Shown: positions 49,281 to 61,355 of the stretch, piece by piece
Numbering within the stretch: the first letter of the stretch is position 1
Layout of the letters: each line of letters begins with the position of its first letter
NCBI GenBank assembly: GCA_932521035.1
Contig: OW051493.1
Span: 3,100,001-3,164,000, forward strand
Origin: Oscheius dolichura
Lineage: Eukaryota > Nematoda > Chromadorea > Rhabditida > Rhabditidae
Reading direction: 5' to 3'
DNA length: 64,000 nucleotides
Program-made: the position numbers and the translations under genes
Notes under the pieces: model-generated
Told to the model about the DNA's origin: nothing
The model's input: only the letters and a program-made list of their open reading frames with translations
Database searches by the model: none

Positions 49281-49754
49281 GATGGCTCCCGATAAATTTT
49301 CAGTTCTTCTAACACATAAGACCAGCGCCCGAAGGCCAACTAGGCTGCTGATTCAATCCGTTTCTTTTGCCATTACTACTCGACCGGATTCTTTTCATTT
49401 TCAGGAAACAAGTATGCCTCCGGCCGTCTTCGACGGCGCTGGGGTGAACAACTCGCTCGAAAAACAGTCGACAGCGCCGGCTCCCCCTTCCCAAAGAGCT
49501 GTTCTAGTAATTTTCTTGTCGAATAAGCTTTGACAATCGGATAAAACCTGACGGTCGAAATGTCTGCTTCTCTCACTTTCGACCGGTAAATCCGTACAGA
49601 CGACAGGTCATACAGACAGACAGACAGACAGACACAGACATCTGCCCATTATTAGGGTAGGATAATTTCGGCAAGAAAAGCTGAATTATCCGGATAAAGT
49701 TGATTTATATTGGTCTTAACTCATCTGAATCAGTCTAAACATAGCGTAGGAAAG
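49281..49754. other. Spacer with an ACAG microsatellite
   Basis: A tetranucleotide ACAG/GACA repeat lies at about 49612-49640. Small open frames on both strands (for example 49282-49533) are unsupported. Confidence 0.5.
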
Positions 49755-49762
49755 TATAAATA
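49755..49762 (+). promoter_or_regulatory. TATA box of the Cys-rich membrane protein gene
   Basis: TATAAATA lies 43 bp before the start codon at 49805, with a possible acceptor TTTGCAG between them. Confidence 0.55.
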
Positions 49763-49804
49763 CCGAGAAAAATCCGCATTCATTTGCAGACGATTGTTAC
49801 CTAA

Positions 49805-52800
49805 ATGTTCTACCTTTTTTTCCTCGTGGTTTTGATTTCAACCGCTCATTGTTTGCCGACTTTATAACTTTGTTAGACTCCGTATTTTAGCTACCGGTAA
49901 CCCTCAGCCCGGCAGTGCCGGTCCGTCTCCGTCTCCTGCTGGCCCGGCTTCACCTCCTGCTAATCCGCCGGGTGATGCTGCTACGAATGATCCCGCTGTT
50001 GGTGCGAGTCCGTCCTCCACCTCGGATCTGACCAGTCCCGCCACAACGGCCACCGATACTACCATCAGTACCACGACGACAACGACGACTACCACCCCAC
50101 CTCCTATATGTTCTAACGGAGTCAAACCAGTCTCTCCAGGACCAGAAGGCTGTAACAAGGTAACTGTTCAAAGAGAATTTGTCTATGGCTATCTATTTTA
50201 GGAGATTTCCGTTGAAGAACAGCTCAACGGCATCCCAAAATGCTGTCCATTCCTCATCTCCGAGAAACTTAAAGATCATGGAATATATTTGAAGCCCACC
50301 AAACCCACGGACACCTGCACCGCTGCGGGTGATTGTGGCGAGGGAGAAGTGTGTGAACAGTCGATATGGAGTGATAAATGGAACGGATTCACCCCGACGA
50401 AGACCATGAATTGCTATCAAATCAAATGCCCACTGGCGACGCGGACGCCCGACTTGACGTTTTGCCAAAAGGATGGAGAATGTGCAGCAGATAGGGTGTG
50501 TCATAGACCCAGCAACCAGGAGAACGTGACCGTATGCTGCGGAGTGGATCCTGGAAACATGTGTCCCGGCGAATATTACCCCCGGCTTGATATTCCCTGT
50601 AACTTTGTTACGTCCTACCCCACATTACTTCAAGGACTGCAAATTTGCTGCCGTGAGTCTCCACGTTTTATCCCATCTTATGTAAATTTCAAGCAAGTAT
50701 GGTGTCCGAGAAATTCAAGAAACACGGAATGAACTGGCAGGCGGTCCTTGATCCTAGTACGAATAAAATCAAGACATGTGACGACCAGAAACCATGTGGC
50801 TCCGGAGAGTATTGTGATGTTTCGAAAACTAAAGAAGCCCATTGGAAAGGTGTTGGCAGCATCCAAAATTGTTACAAAAGTGAGTTTCATCAAGATAGTT
50901 GGCAACGGTTTCATTGGTCAAATGGGCGTTCGACCATCGATTGAAACAATGAGGCTCTATTATTTATACGTCAATTTTAGTTCCCGAGACTTATGGAGTA
51001 AAGATCCAGGAATTAGTTCTCTGCTCTAACCACGAGATGTGCGACCCCGACAAGACAGGGCAGCTGTGTGACAAGAATTTTGTTGGGCTGAATACTGAAC
51101 TTCAGGCCTTGAAAGGCTACGGCATGTGCGCTGAATGTGAGAACCATCCTTCTCTTTAGTCTACAGTTAAATTTCAGTCCAGTGCCCACTAGCTAAGCAG
51201 CGCGTCAGCAAAGGTAGCCAGGAGGGATATGATTATGTGTGCCAAGCGGACACGGACTGCGGATCCGAGAAGAAACAGTGTCATAAAGTGGGATCTGGCG
51301 GGATGTATAGGGCCTGCTGTCCCATTGGCGAGGAATACCAGTGTCCGGGTGGCGTATACCCTACAAAAGTGAAGGACAAGCTCAACCATGAGAGTTCAGA
51401 GGACTTCAAGTGTGGGCAGGGCGAATTCGCCTACGACAAGGGATCGGAAAAACTCTGCTGCCGTAAGTTTTTTTCTAACCATTGCGGCGGGGGAAGGGCC
51501 AGGGAGCAGAAGGCTCTCAGCCCGAACAGGAGCCCCTCTGCAATATACGCATACCTTATCTAGACACTCCGCCTGGGCACCCCGGTAATGCAAAAGCGAA
51601 CCGACGCTACTTTTTCGAGTACTTACTGTGCCCGGGTGCCCGACTCGCCCGGGCCGGATAGCCTTGCATGGGGTTCTCCAGGACGATGAGGCCCGCCTCC
51701 ACCCGGTCATGCTTACTAGCAATTGGACAGGACTCCCTTTTCGAGGATCCTCTGCCTGTTGTCTGCCCGGTCGGACTTCTGGTCCCCCACATATCAATGC
51801 AGCCTAACCGCTCTTTTTCAGGTGAATATATGTCCAGCGAGTTCCACACGGCGGGGCTGAGCGGAAAGCCAGGAATTATCATGGAGCCGGCCAGTCAAAA
51901 TACGACTTGCGACGATCACAAAACATGCGAGAGCGACGAATATTGTGGCCCGTCGGTACTGAAGTCGAATCCGGGGAAGAACCTCGCGCCTGTCAGCCAC
52001 TGCTACAAAAGTGAGTAGATCATCCCGTTTTTTATGAATCTCCTCTGTTTAGAGCCTCCATGCACCGGAACAAATGTGGCTACCGTTTCCCCAGTCGGCC
52101 TCAAGATCTGTCCAGCCAACGGCTGCGGGACAAACGAAGCCTGCGACACGCATCTCGGATCAAATGGCGCCGGAGTCTGTTGCATCTGTGAGCCTCTTCC
52201 CCTCGCCTTAGTGTAATCCCTCGCCATTCCAGATGAGTGTAAAGGCTCGCTGCCAGAAGTGGAGCCGACAACTATCGGCGTGGCCAAGAAGATTTGTTCC
52301 ACCAACTGCAAGGACACTTTGACGCGTGACTTCTGTGATCCAGACCTGACCAACGATGACACCCAAGTGGATATTTGTGAGAAGACGGGCACCGGAAAGT
52401 TTCGACAGTGCACGTACACGAGGACGCCTGCCAAATGCCCGAAGGGGTATGACTCTCCCATTAGAAAGACGCGCCACGTGGTCATGCCGTGTAAACACGA
52501 CTATGACTGTAGAACAACCTACGAAACGGACAAGACGAGAGCACGTTGCGTTGGATCCGACCAGCCATCTATAGATAACACAACGCAGAAGTTTTGCTGT
52601 AGCGCGGATCTCTGTGGCGATATCTACCTGATGAGACAGGGCGAGAAGGAGTGCACGAAGGAGGAAGAATGCGCGGAAAATGGCAGTATAGGCACCTGCG
52701 AGGCGGCCCCCTCGGGCGCGGCTACGACGAAGAAGCACTGCTGTCCCAAGGCGTCCATTGTTGCCAAGGAGAAGAAGGTCGAGATCGAGCCGCCCTACCG

Positions 52801-55055
52801 CAGCAACCAGGATTGCAAGAGCCTGGCCGACTGCGTTGGCGATTTCAGATTCTGTGATCCCCTCACCAATAAGTGCATGTACAATAGTAAGTTGTGTACT
52901 TGTTGTCTCTCGTCGAGGCGTCGTCCCGGTCGGGCATCTAGGTCAGATCCGTTCCTCTAGGGTTGTCAACGGGACGGAAAGTCTCAGAATGAGTTTACTT
53001 ACATCAAGGAGTCCCCCTGGGCCTACAGCAGAGTCCCGGCCCGTCCCGTTGGCCATCCTAGTTGGCTCCGCCTCGGCCACAGTACCTATCAAACGCGCCT
53101 AATTTCAGTCAGGACAAATCCTCGATATATTCAAAAGTTTAATTGTAACTTGACCTCGGTTAATTGTAATGGAGACAACCGGATAGTCTGCATGGTGAAG
53201 GAAAAGAACGAGGACCCACAGTGCTACGGCCATCCGTTTGACCACTGCGTGAAGAATAACGACTGTCACAATAATAACCAATACTGTGCCCCTAAGGAGA
53301 ACACAACCGATTTGGCGGTATACAATACCGCCTTCAGGACATGCTACGAGGGTAAGCGAATTTCACGTCGTCTCTGAAGAGTAATGATTTCAGTGCCCGA
53401 GAATGCCATGCTTGATACTGTAACGGGATTCGGATTGGTGCCCTGTTCGACGGACCCCGATTGTAAATCGACGGATCTGACTTGCGTGCCTAACGACAAT
53501 GTGGTGGTGCCGCCGGGGTACAGTGGATACTGTAAACAAAGTGAGACAGTCTCGTTTCTGCCTTCCTCAACCCCAATATTCAGCGAAATTGCGACAGTGT
53601 AGAGGCCAGTCGAAGGTGACGTATCTGAACGGGGTGATGCACACCTGCCAGTTCAACATGGACTGCCAAAAGGACGAATTTTGTGATATGAAGCCGAATC
53701 CGGCTACGGACAACGGGCACGGTATCTGCTGCTCCATGCCCACGGGATGTGGCGGCGAGGCGGTCAAACTCGAGACCGGATTGAAGATTTGCAGGAAGGA
53801 GGCTGACTGTAGCCTGAAGGATGGTGAAATCTGCTCGTGGAAGTTTCCCAAGGTTGCCAATTCCCTGTGGAAGACGGACGAAGGCGTCTGCTGCAAGATG
53901 ACGTGTAAACCGAGCACGGAGCCCGGCGTCGAGCCTGCGTCACCGCCGGCCGGCCATCTCTGTGGAAAAGGCACTTGCAACAGCGACGGGAATGCGTTCA
54001 GAACATGTGAGGATACGTTGGACACTGGTGAAAAACGATGCTGCGAGTATAAGAGGCAGCCGGGACTGTGCCCGGCCACCACGACGGATGGCTTCGTCTT
54101 GAACGGCAATTCCAAAGCGATCACATGCACCGCCGCCATGCAGTGCCCGGATAAGGACCACGAATGCCCCAATAGATTCTGCTGTAAAGGTTCATTCCTG
54201 TCTCTCTTCCTAGAAAAGGTCTTTTTCAGTTGAGAAATGCCCGGATGTGGGCCTTCGATTGAGGGGACAGCCGGCCTGTAAGGACGAGAAGGACTGCAAG
54301 CAGCCGCACAGCTACATGGCCAAGTGTGTCAGCGGCCACTGCTGCCCGAAGGCAAGCGCCGGAGTTGTAAACGAGCCCTTTGTGACGGAGACGCCATGCA
54401 ACACCGTGGATCAGTGCACAGGCAAGAGGATATACTGCCATCCCGACTTGAAGAAGTGCACGTATTATGGAGAGGACGATATGTCGAAAATGACGGAGAA
54501 GTGTCCGAATAATGATCGAACTTGTACGCTGAAAGACGGAAGAAAAGGAGTCTGTACCTATGCAGAGGACGATCACAGCAAGGGCGCTATGTGCTGGGCG
54601 GATCCACTGTCGTTGAGTGCCTCGCCGCCGTTGTCGGCCCAGACGTCGACGCCACCAGCTGCCGATGAGGAAAGCAGTAGCACGACGACCATTATTATTG
54701 TGGTGGTACTGGTAGTTTTATTGGCGATCCTTCTGGGTGGAGGATTTTTCTATTATAAACGCACTGTGAAGAAGAGAGAAGAAGCTAAGAAGAGAGAAGA
54801 AGCTAAGAAAAAGAAGAAGGAAAAAGAACGGAAGGAGGCTGAGGCAGCGGCCAAGGCGGTGAAGACTAAGGCCGCGAAGACTAAGTCGCCGGGCAAAGCC
54901 TCGGATAAATCCAAAACTAAATCTGAAGAGGTTTGTATCTGATTGAACAGAGATTTTAACGATTTAAGGTAAAGTCGGAAATTGGCAGTGCCTCGATTGA
55001 AAATTCGGCCCAGAAGAACGTCGAACCTCTAAGACCTCTCTTTCTTACTCTTTGA
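49805..55055 (+). CDS. Large modular Cys-rich type I membrane protein (undescribed family)
   Basis: Fourteen exons (49805-49850, 49891-50159, 50202-50652, 50694-50879, 50981-51136, 51178-51462, 51822-52010, 52053-52187, 52233-52886, 53109-53351, 53394-53540, 53584-54189, 54230-54930, 54969-55055) give 1,384 residues. Order: signal peptide (about 1-15); Pro/Ser/Ala/Thr mucin-like segment with a poly-Thr run; about 1,200 residues of Cys-rich modules with recurring C-x-x-D-x-D/x-C and CC patterns; a transmembrane helix (IIIVVVLVVLLAILLGGGFF); then a Lys/Glu/Ala-rich cytosolic tail with a KKREEA repeat. Introns 3-12 are all phase 1. Exon trios recur: 4-5-6, 7-8-9 and 10-11-12 start with a YC...CYK/CYE module, then a VPE- or KPP-led module, then a CC-rich module. 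Some modules loosely resemble WAP/EB-type disulphide units, but I cannot assign a family. If intron 13 is retained the protein ends at 54942. A surface adhesion, matrix or protease-inhibitor role is possible. Confidence 0.82.
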
Positions 55056-55313
55056 GAAATTTTGAATACGGCTCTGAGTGCAATAAAAAGGTGCACCCCA
55101 AGGATCTGCAGAATGCCAGTAAAGTGTCGTGGCAAATTTATTTTAATACACTTTACAATCCAAGATATTCGGCAACAGATTCGTCGTATGAGAAGGCACC
55201 TCGAAAACTTTTTGCGATCTTTTGTTCTTTGGCATGTTTTCGTTTCAGCTCTTGTTTCCAGTTTACTTTCGGAGTTTCCGTTCTAAAACAGTTATATGAC
55301 AATCGATATGATA

Positions 55314-56539
55314 TTACCTTTCTCGTTGTGCTGCTCTTTCGTCGTTTGGCTGGAAATGAGTGACTTTTGGCTTCATCTTCTCAAGCCCTAGGCCTTTTCT
55401 GTTCCGTTTTAAGATTGTTCGAACCTTTAACAAAATTAGAACAAATTGAGCAAAGCCTACCGGAAATTTGTGTCCTTCGCCTGATTTTCCTAATCCTTGC
55501 TCTTCCGACCAGCCTTTTTTCTTCAATAGTTTGTAACCTATTGTAAAACAATGAGGAGAAAATGATGACACCTACCTATATTTGACTCTGGAATAATAAT
55601 GCCAGAATGTGTCGTTCCTCGTTTTCCAGCGTTATAAATATGTACAGTAGAAGTAAGATGATTGTTTTCTGTTCCCCTAAAAAGTGTTTTCAACGGAATA
55701 AACTTGGAGTTACTCATAACGTCTTTGACAAACTGAACAAAACACATCTTCCGGAACATCAATATACGACGGAGAACAACTAAAACGTTTAAGAAAATTA
55801 AAAGTAAAAGAATAACTAATGTACATTTCTTGCTCGTTGATAAAAGTGATTAGACGATCTGCAAGCTGTTCGTTTTTCTTTTCTTCAAGTATGTCAAAAA
55901 TCGATTGATCTTTGGAGTTGACCAGATTGTAATTAGCCCCATTAGATATCAAATAGCTGAATGCAATGTCTAAAAGTTTTACTAGTGAACATACCGGCAT
56001 ATTGATTCATTCCCAGCTGCTGCAGCAATCATCAAAGCAGTCCAGTAGAAACTGTCCATTATATCTATCGGCATTCCTAAAAGAAGTATAAAATTATGTT
56101 TAATGAAAACCTTTATGAAGGTAACTGCTCAAATTTTCTTGATTTCCTTCCTGGGCTGCTTTCAAAAATGCGTTTCTATCTGTTTCGTTGAATTCCGGAA
56201 AGTCTATATTTCTTCTTCTTTGTGATTTTTGCAGTCTTAATGGTTCACTATCATCATAGATTTCTTCTTTTACACCTACAATAAACTGCAAAGCATAAAA
56301 AGTCAACTTACTAGATGTTGATGGTTCGTTTAACAATTCCTCATAGAAATTTCTGGCTTCAGCCCCTGTTAAAGTATCGGCTAGAGCTTCTTGTTGTTTA
56401 TCTAAAAAGTGTTCTCCTCACATAAGGTAGGCTGAGACAAACCTGCAATTGATGTCTCGGTAATTTCTGTTTGATGAACGAATGTGATTCGTTTTGAGGG
56501 ATGCAGCTTACCAAGTTGTTGGGGTGGCAGCTCATCCAT
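55314..56539 (-). CDS. GPANK1-like G-patch and ankyrin-repeat protein
   Basis: Minus-strand gene of small exons. It starts [20 protein letters not shown], with acidic linker segments ([10 protein letters not shown]). Ankyrin repeats follow ([49 protein letters not shown]), then a Cys pair (VFCSVCQ), then a G-patch ([20 protein letters not shown]) with a basic C-terminal extension ([17 protein letters not shown]). The stop is at 55314. The order ankyrin then G-patch matches the vertebrate GPANK1 architecture. G-patch proteins typically bind and activate DEAH-box RNA helicases; that role is inferred here. AG precedes the ATG by three bases. Confidence 0.8.
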
Positions 56540-56630
56540 TTCCTATTATACCTTTTTTACGATAAGCCACCACCGGATATAGCTGAGATTGATGTAACAA
56601 GACATAAAAAAGGACAAAATAAAATTTTTA

Positions 56631-58654
56631 CTATTTATTCACAACGGAAAGAACCCGATAATAATTGGTAAATGCAAAATCGGCACCGTCATGCATTCTT
56701 TGTGCTGCATTGCCAGCCAAAACTGGAATAATTTAAAAAAAAAAACGTGGCTAAAAAAGGTAGACCACATTGAAACTAAGGCAAATTCAAAAATGATGAG
56801 AAAAGTCAAACAGAGATCTATACATGTTATGTTATAGGTCGGGAAAACGGGTTGGATCTTCTCGGTAAGATGCCGGTACGCGGAAAAGTTTATCAGATAT
56901 GTCATTGATGAAAGTGAGCTTTTGAAAGGTAACTTTTGCAGATACTGTAGGAAGAAGAGGAATTTCTAAACGGTGTTTAAAAAAATAAAATACGGATTAC
57001 TTACCAACTCTCACTGGAAACCCTGGAGGTAAGCGTGCTTCGCAAAATCTTCGCAATTTCTGGAGGTGTTTGAAAGGAGCAACAATTTCCAAAATATCCA
57101 ACAAAACGTCTACTCCGATTGGAAAATCTTCACTCTAGAACATTCATGAATGTAATATATTACTATTACTGGTACCATTCCAACAAGGGCCTTGAAAGTT
57201 TTAGGATTAGTTTTCAAAACTTGTGTTCGCCCAATCGCAGGTGGAGCACCTGCAGGAGCACCTATATAATCATCCCACGAAGTGCGTTTTCGTTCCGGTG
57301 GAGCTAATGATTTACGATGCTGTAGGCTCTATGGAAGACATGTGAATATTTAATTCTAACGTACTTTATAATCTTCATCGGCTACAGCGGAACCGTTTGT
57401 AAGAGACTGAAGAAACGACTTATTTTTCTTGATATCTTCAACGGATAAATGTTCTCTTCGTTTCCGAGAAACTAATGTCAACCCCTCTACCATATAAAAA
57501 TTAACGCCGTACTCCCCTATTCGTTCCTGAAAAGGTGCCTATAATTGTAGAAAAAAATCAACAACCTCTCGTTCTCGTTTAAAAACCCAACCGGAATATG
57601 CTTGTACAAATTTTATAGTCTTTGTGGACATTTGAGCCGATACAATATCAGATGACATAAGGACATCTACTTCTTCATCTATTTCCATCTCCGATTCTTC
57701 GTTTCGAATCCGTTGAAAAACCTGGAAGTTTTCGAGTTTAGATAGGAAATTAGGTTTGCACCTTTGCTTTGTTATCCATAATTATAAGTTGATCTTGCTT
57801 TTTTTCTGCAAGCGCGTCAAACAGAAAAGATATATCTCCTCTTTCTAAGGATCTCTCACTAAACTAGGTATAAAGGAGGAAAAAGGCGCAACAAAACCTG
57901 AAATCAGCAAGGGTCGTGTCCATACGCAGCTTAGTACCTTTCTTGTAAATTTGACAAACATCGGAAGGAAGCATTCTCGATAAAAGTGGTACTATAAACG
58001 TAATTATGGAAAATTATAAAACCTACTCCAACTGTGAAAATCCCATTTTAACTCCAGATAAAAATCACCCAAATTTTGCAACATTTCAATCAAATGTGGT
58101 TTTCTTGAACACATACCGTCCCTAGATTGCGACTTCAATTTTCTAAGCATTTCAGTAGCTGAAATACATATTTGAAAAATAAACAATTAGTTGACTTACT
58201 TATTTGGCGATCACCATAGCTTACAGCTTCCATTAATGGATTCCATCCTTCATAATTTTTCATCTTTACCGGTGAATTGTGAGAGAGAAGCAAAGCAATT
58301 GTTTCTATATACTATATTTATTAGCGTTCTTCCACATTTCACCTCGATGACCGAGCATCGTAGCGATATGGAGAGGCGTATTCCCATGGGGATCCTGTTC
58401 ACAAACACTCCGTCCTGAAAAAAATGACCATATTGTTAAAGGACTGTAGAGAACGGTGGCGCCTGTCCGTATTGTTACCCTATGATCTTTTGAAAATTAT
58501 TGAAAGTCAACGAGTTCAAAGAATTTTTCGATATAAAGTAAAAACGTGTTGGTTAAAAAATACCTTGTCTGATTAGCTCCGCAATAGTTTTTGTATCGTT
58601 GAAAAAAGCTCTTTTGTGAAGTAGATAGGGGTCATATTCATCATTCACCGTCAT
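56631..58654 (-). CDS. ANKRD13-like ankyrin protein with GPCR-chaperone-type domain
   Basis: Minus-strand multi-exon gene. The N-terminal ankyrin repeats (DPHGNTPLHIATMLGH; NYEGWNPLMEAVSYGD) are followed by the family's large conserved domain: LGDFYLELKWDFHSWV, GTKLRMDTTLADFSE, RGDISFLFDA, a Pro-rich RKSLAPPERKRTSWDDYI, then LPPGFPVRVEIPLLPTVSAKV. The last exon reads AGNAAQRMHDGADFAFTNYY and ends VVNK at 56631; its entry point relies on a weak donor. I see no C-terminal ubiquitin-interacting motifs, which vertebrate ANKRD13A/B/D carry, so this is closer to ANKRD13C (ER-associated GPCR folding). ATG 58654 follows an acceptor TTTTTAG by five bases. Confidence 0.82.
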
Positions 58655-60046
58655 ATGAGGCTAAAAATAAAGATAAATGGTTTACCTAAAGCATAAATTA
58701 AAAGAAAATGTTTCTGGCCGTAGGTCATAAAAAGCGTACGAGGTGTCAGATAACGGCCTAGGATCAATAAGCAGTGGTGATCAAGCGAAAGAAAAACAGC
58801 TGCGCTTCATCATTACTTTTTAGAAGAATTTCGTTGGAAAAAAAAGACATTAGACACAAATATCGGAAATTTAAAGGCAATACGTCGGGAAAAGGGTGTG
58901 GTTCGTAATAGAGCCTTCACATAAAGACCGGCAAGGGAACAATAGACCCAGACTTTATTGAGAGTAACTTGATAATTATTCATTAAAAAAATCCTGTCCC
59001 GTTGAGTCTTATCTATTGCTTCTAAAAGTTAGAAATAACTAAAATGGCGCGAATTAGTCACGTGAAACTGGTAAGTACACCTAGGGCGCATGGCAGGGGT
59101 AATTGTTCGATATCGACAATAAAACCTGTTGTTTTCGCAAAATAAGAGAACAATAGAGAGACATCTAAAATTGTTAATTTGCATACAAATCATTACGATT
59201 TGGCTAAGGTATTTTGAAGCGTTAACATCATGACGTTTGGCAAGAAAAGGAGTTATATCGAAGAGTTCCCATTGTAGCCAAAGTGGGGTAAACAGTTGGA
59301 ATGTACACGGACAGGTTTGCATTACACTTACGCAGTAGGGAGAGAATAATAGGCATGCGGAAAATATAGCTAATTAAAAATATATACTACGTTGAAAATG
59401 ATCACATAGGCTACACAGCAATTTTCACCAAGTAAAAAGGGCCGACAACCGGCTGAGACTCAATCAGCGGAAAGCAGACTAAATAGCAGCGCGGCAGAAA
59501 GCTAAACGAATCGGCGAGGACAAAGACTGAGATCCATGTCGGAAAGTTGTGCCGCCTTATCTCTTTTAGAAGAAGTTTTTCGTTTCTATCTCGAATGGCA
59601 CATAGGCAACAAGCTTTTCCTGATCTATTGTGTACAATGTCAGCCTAGTACATAAAACAGCAAGCACAAACCTTGGATCTTTTGCTGTAGGATATACATT
59701 GCGTCCGAGCAAATGCTGGAGAAATCATGAGAGGCGCTGAAACGAAATATAATTGAACTGAGCGAAGGATGAAGCCGTAGAGAGAAGCCAATCTAAGAAA
59801 AGAGCATGTCAACCAGGGAGGTGCAAATGAGGTGTCATCCAGAGGTTCAACGAAGTTTTTCACTGATACTGAGTAATATTCAAAACAAGAGTTTCCCGCC
59901 TCTCCGAACAAACAAGCGTCCCCGAGGCCAATGCCTCTTCACATTTTCTAAACCGGCACCATAAAATCTGTTTTACATGTGTGACTTTGTTATTTTCTCA
60001 ACCATGTATTGCATATTTGCCAAATAGTTATTTATTTGCAGGAAAA
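58655..60046. other. Intergenic, AT-rich, no gene confirmed
   Basis: About 1.4 kb. Minus-strand frames at 59029-59322 and 59645-59911 have no recognisable domain or splice partners. Confidence 0.45.
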
Positions 60047-61193
60047 ATGCCCGTTGATTGGTCCTTGGATGAGATTATTCAAGCTAACAGAAAGAAAGCT
60101 CGGGACTCTAAGGTATTCTTTGTATAATCAGTTTAACAATAACGGTTCAGCAGGAACAAAAATCTTATAAACGTAAGGTTATCTCAAAGCCTTACAGCGG
60201 GCCTGTTCCTAAGGTATTTAGTTTTTTAGCACTCATTTCTTATTTTTAAGGGCAACATTGGCGGTAGATGGGAGCACGATCTCTTTCAAGATAATCCTGC
60301 TCGATCCAGACTCTCTTGTCCTGATACTCGAACGGTAAATTTTATTTTTCCACGAAGTATCTTCGTTTAGCTTAAGCAGTTTAAAGACGTCCACAAACGT
60401 AGGAACGAAGAACGTAGAGAATTCAATTTTCTAGACCGCTTAGCTGACGATACAGATTTTCAGAGGCAAATATTTTTTACTGGTGAAGGGAATATTTTTT
60501 AGAGAACAAATCGGCAAGCGTGAACTGCAAAGTTTGGATAACGATCTAGATTTCTACATGAAACGTTTGTATTTTTCAACCGCTAATTAATTTATTTGCA
60601 ACATATTCTTGACGTTACACATGCTTACAAATCTTACAGGTAAAGTGCCTGTCGATTGGTCATCAAATGAGGCTGTTCCTAAAGGCAGGAAGAAGGTTCG
60701 TGAAGCACAGGTTATTGTATGTCGTATATTATTGTAACTAATAATTCAGTTGGAGCATAATTTTCGTGTGCAGAAGGTAATCTCAGAGTGTTACGTAAAA
60801 CCTAAGCCAAAGGTATCTCCTAAAAGCAATTTTTGTACATGTTTTTCAAATTTTTAAGAAAATCGTTGAAGGTCATTGGGATGGCGATCTCTATGTTGAT
60901 CTTCCTATTCAATCCAGGCTCTCTTATCCTGAAGTTCGAAAGGCAATCCTATGTTGTAATGCAATATATCTGTTGTTTCAGCAAGCTACAGGAATCAAGA
61001 AACGCGCAAAAAAAGGTCATAAAGAATACAATTTCCTTGATCGCTTAGCTGACGATAAAGAGTTTCAACGGTTTGGATTTGTATTTTTTTTTTACAAATT
61101 TCTTTTTACAGAGAACAGAAGGAAAAGCGCGAACTGCAAGATCTGGATCACGAGCTAGACGCTTACATGAAACGTTCGAAGTCCCTGCACTAG
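60047..61193 (+). CDS. UAP56-binding-motif protein built from an internal tandem duplication
   Basis: Ten exons (60047-60112, 60151-60213, 60251-60334, 60377-60465, 60503-60564, 60640-60710, 60750-60812, 60859-60942, 60982-61070, 61112-61193) give 250 residues in two homologous halves of five exons. Exon lengths match: 63, 84 and 89 nt in both halves. Half 1 begins MPVDWSLDEIIQANRKKAR, like the N-terminal UAP56-binding motif of ALY/REF export adaptors. Both halves carry (E)FNFLDRLADD and end LDNDLDFYMKR / LDHELDAYMKR, like the C-terminal motif. Half 2 starts VPVDWSSNEAVPKGRKK: its ATG became GTG and the exon is spliced from half 1 (donor at 60565). No RRM is present, unlike ALY. Two introns have GC donors. 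AATAAA follows at about 61203. mRNA-export role is inferred. Confidence 0.78.
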
Positions 61194-61355
61194 AACTCGG
61201 CAATAAAAAAAAACTATTGCCCTACTTCTTATATTATTCACAGTTCACCTCTTTATTAAATTTGCTCAATTGATTTTAGTTTGTCATAAATATTTCAGCT
61301 ATAGAAGAAATTACAAACAGCTAGAGCTTGTTGCCGGAAATTATTAACCGTCTAA

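Noticed and set aside
49612-49640. ACAG repeat considered as a CRISPR-like or telomeric array
   Set aside because: Simple tetranucleotide microsatellite with no spacers and the wrong unit for nematode telomere (TTAGGC).
53567-54172. Minus-strand 201-codon open frame in the Cys-rich gene
   Set aside because: Shadow of exon 12; the plus strand has phased exons and Cys modules.
60640-61193. Second adaptor copy as a separate gene or pseudogene
   Set aside because: It lacks an ATG, all its exons stay open, and it joins in frame to the first copy; one fused gene explains it better.
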